Origin: Nakamurella panacisegetis
Lineage (GTDB): Bacteria > Actinomycetota > Actinomycetes > Mycobacteriales > Nakamurellaceae
Assembly: GCF_900104535.1 (NCBI RefSeq)
Contig: NZ_LT629710.1
Coordinates: 3,631,501-3,695,500, forward strand
DNA: 64,000 bases
Reading direction: 5' to 3'
The first letter of the stretch is position 1; each line of letters starts with the position of its first letter. The notes under the pieces are model-generated. The model worked only from the letters and a program-made list of their open reading frames with translations, had not been told where the DNA came from and did no database searches. A program made the translations under genes and the position numbers. Shown here piece by piece: positions 61,107 to 64,000 of this stretch.

Positions 61107-61882
61107 GCCCGTGCCCCCATCCAGAGAGTCAGGGCCACGATGGCGCCCATGCCGATGAGGAAAGCGACCAGACCTTCAGGGGCCGGACCGAATCCGCCGA
61201 GCGAGTAGCCGCCCGGGGCGACGGTGGCCTTGTTGTTCTGGACGAAGGTGACGATGGCCTTCTTCTCGTCCGGGGTCAGCTGCGCGTCCGAGAACTTGGG
61301 CATGTTCTCCGGGCCGGACAGCATGGCCGCGTAGATCTGCTGGTCCGTGGCCTGATCGAGACTGGGGGCGTACTTGCCCTGGGACAGGGCGCCGCCCTGG
61401 CCGGTGAAGTTGTGGCAGGACGCGCAGTTCAACCGGTACAGCTCGCCGCCCTTGGCCACGGCCGCGGCGTTCACCAGGCTGCCCTTCGGCACTTCGGGGC
61501 CGCCACCGTTGGACTCGATGTAGGCGCTGAGGTAGTTGATCTGCTCGTCCGTGAAGTACGGCGTCTTGCGCTGCATCTGTGCGCCGTTGGCCGTGGCCGG
61601 CATCCGGCCGGTGGACACCTGGAAATAGGTGGCCGCCTGTCCGACGCCGATCAACGAGGGGCCGCGGTCGAGCACGCCCTGCAGGTTCGAGCCGTGGCAC
61701 GCGATGCAGGACGTCTGGTAGATGTCCTTGCCCTTGGCGATGTCGGCCGTGTTGGCGGTGTCCGCCGAGGCGGCCTGGGGGTTCGGCGCGATCGCGGAGT
61801 AGGCGAATCCCATCGCGATCAGTGCGAACAGGAGCGCCAGTCCACCGGTGATCCGGCGGGTGGCTTTCGTACGTCGGGTCAT
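61103..61882 (-). CDS. qcrC: diheme cytochrome c subunit (cytochrome cc) of the bcc complex
   Basis: From ATG 61882 (GAGG eight bases upstream) the product is 259 residues. It has an N-terminal membrane anchor (ITGGLALLFALIAMGFAYSAIA), two heme-binding domains with CIACH and CASCH, and a C-terminal anchor (GLVAFLIGMGAIVALTLWMG). The two hemes pass electrons directly to CtaC without a separate cytochrome c, typical of actinobacteria. ATG 61882 is chosen over upstream in-frame codons because of the ribosome site. It is co-transcribed with qcrA, qcrB and probably ctaE. Confidence 0.96.
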   Translation of the reverse strand: MTRRTKATRRITGGLALLFALIAMGFAYSAIAPNPQAASADTANTADIAKGKDIYQTSCIACHGSNLQGVLDRGPSLIGVGQAATYFQVSTGRMPATANGAQMQRKTPYFTDEQINYLSAYIESNGGGPEVPKGSLVNAAAVAKGGELYRLNCASCHNFTGQGGALSQGKYAPSLDQATDQQIYAAMLSGPENMPKFSDAQLTPDEKKAIVTFVQNNKATVAPGGYSLGGFGPAPEGLVAFLIGMGAIVALTLWMGARA

Positions 61883-61940
61883 GCGGGGCACCTCGTACTC
61901 GTATCGCGGCGGGCGGAGCACTGCGGGATGTGAACCGGGA

Positions 61941-62555
61941 TCATTTGACGATGTAGATGGTGGCGAACAGACCGATCCACACGATGTCGACGAAGTGCCA
62001 GTAGTAGGACACGACGATGGCGCTGGTGGCCTGGGCCGGGGTGAACTTCGACAGCTTCGTCCGGGCGATCAGGATGCAGAAGGCGATGAGACCGCCGATC
62101 ACGTGCAGACCGTGGAAGCCGGTGGTCAGGTAGAACACCGTCCCGTAGGCCGAAGTGGACATGTTCGTGCCCTCTTCGACCAGGCTGCGGTACTCGTTCG
62201 CCTGGCCCAGCACGAAGATGAAGCCCATCAGCAGGGTGAGGCTGTACCAGCGGCGCAGACCGAAGACATCACCCCGCTCGGCGGCGAACACCCCGAACTG
62301 ACAGGTGAACGACGACGCCACCAGGATCAGGGTGTTGACCAACGCGTACGGGATGTCCAGATGGGTCGGCGATTGCGGCCAGCCCGTCGTGGACGTCGCC
62401 TTGGCGGTGAAGTAGATGCCGAACAGGCCGGCGAAGAACATCAACTCACTGGAGAGCCACACGATCACGCCGACGCTCACCATGTTCGGGCGGTTGAGCG
62501 TGTGGATGCGAGAGCTGATGGCGGGGGGCCCTGATCGGCCGGTCGCTGTCGTCAC
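61941..62555 (-). CDS. ctaE: cytochrome c oxidase subunit III
   Basis: The 204-residue protein has five hydrophobic helices and the subunit III sequences [64 protein letters not shown] and [17 protein letters not shown] 62555 gives the N-terminus of the mycobacterial protein ([10 protein letters not shown]-like) and lies six bases from a near-consensus -10, so the message is probably leaderless. It is the first gene of the ctaE-qcrC-qcrA-qcrB run and belongs to the aa3 oxidase whose subunits II and IV are at 52.6-54.1 kb. Confidence 0.96.
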   Translation of the reverse strand: MTTATGRSGPPAISSRIHTLNRPNMVSVGVIVWLSSELMFFAGLFGIYFTAKATSTTGWPQSPTHLDIPYALVNTLILVASSFTCQFGVFAAERGDVFGLRRWYSLTLLMGFIFVLGQANEYRSLVEEGTNMSTSAYGTVFYLTTGFHGLHVIGGLIAFCILIARTKLSKFTPAQATSAIVVSYYWHFVDIVWIGLFATIYIVK

Positions 62556-62561
62556 ATGTGG

Positions 62562-62567
62562 ATTATG
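62562..62567 (-). promoter_or_regulatory. candidate -10 box of the ctaE-qcrCAB operon
   Basis: CATAAT on the minus strand, one base from TATAAT, lies six bases upstream of GTG 62555. There is no ribosome-binding site. This is the likely promoter of the respiratory operon, with a leaderless first gene. Confidence 0.55.
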
Positions 62568-62744
62568 GACTGCCCGCCCGACGGTTGCGCCCGTGGGGCT
62601 ACGCAAATCCGCAGTGATCTCGCGGTGGTTTCACATCTGTGCAGTTCAGGGCGGGTAAATCGTCTTCGACACATTGTAAAAATTGATGTTCCCGGCGCGC
62701 CGCGGCCGACCGACCCGGTCGCGGTCCCGATCGCGGCCTACCTC

Positions 62745-62750
62745 TAGGAT
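62745..62750 (+). promoter_or_regulatory. candidate -10 box for the receiver-like gene
   Basis: TAGGAT lies eight bases upstream of ATG 62759 and would place transcription start at or beside it. A GTG at 62753 is too near the box to be the start. Confidence 0.4.
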
Positions 62751-62758
62751 CTGTGTCC

Positions 62759-63169
62759 ATGAGCAACCGCGTTGTTGTGGTCTACAGCCACCGGGCCGAC
62801 GTGCGCGAACGGATCATGACGGCGGTCGGTCGACGCCCGGCGCCCGACGTCGGGCGGATCGACTTCCTGGAGTGCGCGAGCGTGGCCGACGTCCTGATGG
62901 CCATCGACGACCAGGTGGCGGACGTGGTGATCCTGGACGGAGAGGCGCAGCCAACGGGCGGCATCGGGATCTCGCGCCAGATCCACCAGGAGGCGACGGT
63001 CATTCCGCCGATCATGTTGACCGTGCGGCGGGCCGCCGACCGGTGGCTCGCGACCTGGGCCAAGGCCGACGAGGTCCTGGTCCACCCACTCGACCCGGTG
63101 ATCGCCGCGGAGACCCTCGCGTCCCTGCTGCGTCGCACCCCGGTTCGGGCGCCGTCCGGCTCGGTCTGA
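62759..63169 (+). CDS. receiver-like protein with degenerate acidic pocket
   Basis: The 136-residue protein has a CheY-like alpha/beta pattern: NRVVVVYSHRADVRERIMTAV, VADVVILDGEAQPTGGIGISRQI (Asp60 at the phosphorylation position), IPPIMLTVRR and ADEVLVHPLDP. The usual acidic pair after strand 1 is replaced by YSHR, and the conserved Lys-Pro is His-Pro, so it may be a pseudo-receiver rather than a phosphorylated response regulator. No output domain is fused. The family is conserved in actinobacteria. It is four bases upstream of trpD in the same direction. Function is unknown. Confidence 0.8.
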   Translation: MSNRVVVVYSHRADVRERIMTAVGRRPAPDVGRIDFLECASVADVLMAIDDQVADVVILDGEAQPTGGIGISRQIHQEATVIPPIMLTVRRAADRWLATWAKADEVLVHPLDPVIAAETLASLLRRTPVRAPSGSV

Positions 63170-63172
63170 CCG

Positions 63173-64000
63173 GTGGGTTCTGCGCAGGCGGCGGATTTCA
63201 CCTGGCCGGAGATTCTCGGTGCGCTTCTGGCCGGCCGCGATCTGGCCTCCGATCGCACCGAATGGGCGATGGACCGGATCATGAACGGCGAAGCCACTCC
63301 GGCCCAGATCGCCGCCTTCGCCGTTGCGCTGCGGGCCAAGGGCGAGACGGCGTCGGAGATCGCGGGGCTGGCCGACTCCATGTTGTCGCACTGCGTGCCC
63401 GTGCACGTGCCGGGGCGGACGGTCGACATCGTCGGCACCGGAGGCGACCGTTCGAACACGGTCAACATCTCGACCATGTCGGCCATCGTGACCGCCGCGG
63501 CCGGCGCGACCGTGGTCAAGCACGGCGGACGGGCCGCGTCCAGCAAATGTGGGGCGGCCGACCTGCTCGAGGGGCTCGGCGTACCGATCATGCTGGGTCC
63601 GGACGGGGTTGCGGCCACCGTGGCCAGGGCCGGCATCGGCTTCTGCTTCGCGCAGGTGTTCCACCCGTCGATGCGGTTCGCCGGCCCGACCCGCCGCGAG
63701 CTCGGCGTACCCACCTTCTTCAATGTGCTCGGTCCACTGTCGAACCCGGCCCGTCCAGCGGCTTCGGCCATCGGTTGCGGGAACCCGGCCATGGCTCCGG
63801 TCATCGCCGGAGTGTTCGCCGCCCGTGGGGCCGAGGTTCTGGTCTTCCGCGGCGATGACGGGCTGGACGAACTGACGACGACCACGACGTCCACGGTGTG
63901 GGTGGTGCGGGACGGGACGGTCGGGACGGCCGTCGTCGATCCGGCCCGGCTGGGAGTGCGGCCGGCCGCCCCGGAGGATCTGGTCGGCGGGGACGTCGCG
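63173..64000 (+). CDS. trpD: anthranilate phosphoribosyltransferase, 3' partial
   Basis: The frame starts at GTG 63173 and is open to the end of the window, giving 276 residues of an expected ~340-350. Family motifs are [18 protein letters not shown] (phosphoribosyl pyrophosphate binding), [24 protein letters not shown] and [20 protein letters not shown], then [15 protein letters not shown]. It transfers phosphoribosyl to anthranilate in tryptophan synthesis. Close spacing to the receiver-like gene (three bases) suggests one transcript. The C-terminus lies outside the window. Confidence 0.96.
   Translation, partial: MGSAQAADFTWPEILGALLAGRDLASDRTEWAMDRIMNGEATPAQIAAFAVALRAKGETASEIAGLADSMLSHCVPVHVPGRTVDIVGTGGDRSNTVNISTMSAIVTAAAGATVVKHGGRAASSKCGAADLLEGLGVPIMLGPDGVAATVARAGIGFCFAQVFHPSMRFAGPTRRELGVPTFFNVLGPLSNPARPAASAIGCGNPAMAPVIAGVFAARGAEVLVFRGDDGLDELTTTTTSTVWVVRDGTVGTAVVDPARLGVRPAAPEDLVGGDVA

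Noticed and set aside
62650-62700. AT-rich patch before the receiver-like gene as a regulator-binding site or attachment site
   Set aside because: It stands out in base composition but has no repeat, palindrome or partner sequence that would support a specific call.
1-64000. tRNA genes, rRNA genes, CRISPR arrays, prophage or insertion sequences
   Set aside because: No tRNA cloverleaf motifs, rRNA core sequence, regular direct repeats or transposase/integrase motifs were recognised. A tRNAscan or CRISPR search could still find a missed feature.

Overview
The window is high-GC actinobacterial chromosome. The case rests on gene content: an actinobacterial cytochrome bcc-aa3 cluster (qcrCAB with ctaE, and ctaC-ctaF), a mycobacterial-type adenosine kinase, a GlnA2-type glutamine synthetase, a DUF3043 protein and a deazaflavin-dependent reductase family. 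GTG and TTG starts, ATGA/GTGA overlaps and probable leaderless starts are common. Much of the order resembles two stretches of the Mycobacterium tuberculosis chromosome, as I remember them (Rv2551c-Rv2569c and Rv2192c-Rv2235). A non-mycobacterial actinomycete such as Nakamurella or a relative is my best guess. No rRNA, tRNA, CRISPR array, phage or insertion sequence was seen. One structural RNA, RNase P RNA, is present.

Layout. 1-3.0 kb: the end of an alpha-E domain protein, a transglutaminase-like protein and a zinc-ribbon metallopeptidase, resembling known ATP-grasp/alpha-E/transglutaminase peptide-modification neighbourhoods. 3.1-6.7 kb: a membrane-anchored beta-propeller, an ABC-2 exporter pair and a DUF385 reductase. 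6.9-17.1 kb: rarA, a quinone reductase, then the tightly packed run DUF6167-alaS-ruvX-mltG-aroE-membrane protein-prepilin peptidase. 17.1-20.1 kb: a metallophosphoesterase/HAD pair, a GlsB-type membrane protein and an aldo/keto reductase. 20.1-21.0 kb: a small HTH regulator and a two-repeat Clp N-domain protein behind two palindromic operators, which looks like a two-gene version of mycobacterial ClpC2. 21.0-27.1 kb: def, GH76, SURF1 and a tyrosine phosphatase on the minus strand; Nif3, a zinc-ribbon coiled coil and RNase H/phosphatase on the plus strand. 27.1-36.6 kb: an ArsB/SLC13-type permease, rnpB, a VOC protein, a secreted phosphoesterase, an RNB nuclease, an EamA transporter and a CaeA-like lipoprotein hydrolase.

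36.6-39.7 kb: an ATP-grasp enzyme with two alpha/beta-hydrolase esterases, divergent from glnA2. 41-48.7 kb: WYL, GlxA and TetR regulators, a DJ-1/PfpI protein, zwf, hmgA and a DUF3043-DUF2087-TetR-HmgA run. 48.8-64 kb: erpA-like, adoK, asnB, ctaC-ctaF, an iron-siderophore ABC operon with two candidate DtxR/IdeR boxes, then qcrB-qcrA-qcrC-ctaE on the minus strand, a degenerate receiver-like protein and the start of trpD.

Functional themes are respiration (SURF1, CtaC/E/F, QcrABC, with iron uptake inserted among them), nitrogen and amino-acid metabolism (glnA2, asnB, aroE, trpD), proteostasis (def, Clp N-domain pair) and cell-envelope work (mltG, secreted hydrolases). The less characterised loci are the Clp N-domain/HTH pair, the ATP-grasp/esterase trio and the left-edge alpha-E/transglutaminase/metallopeptidase group.
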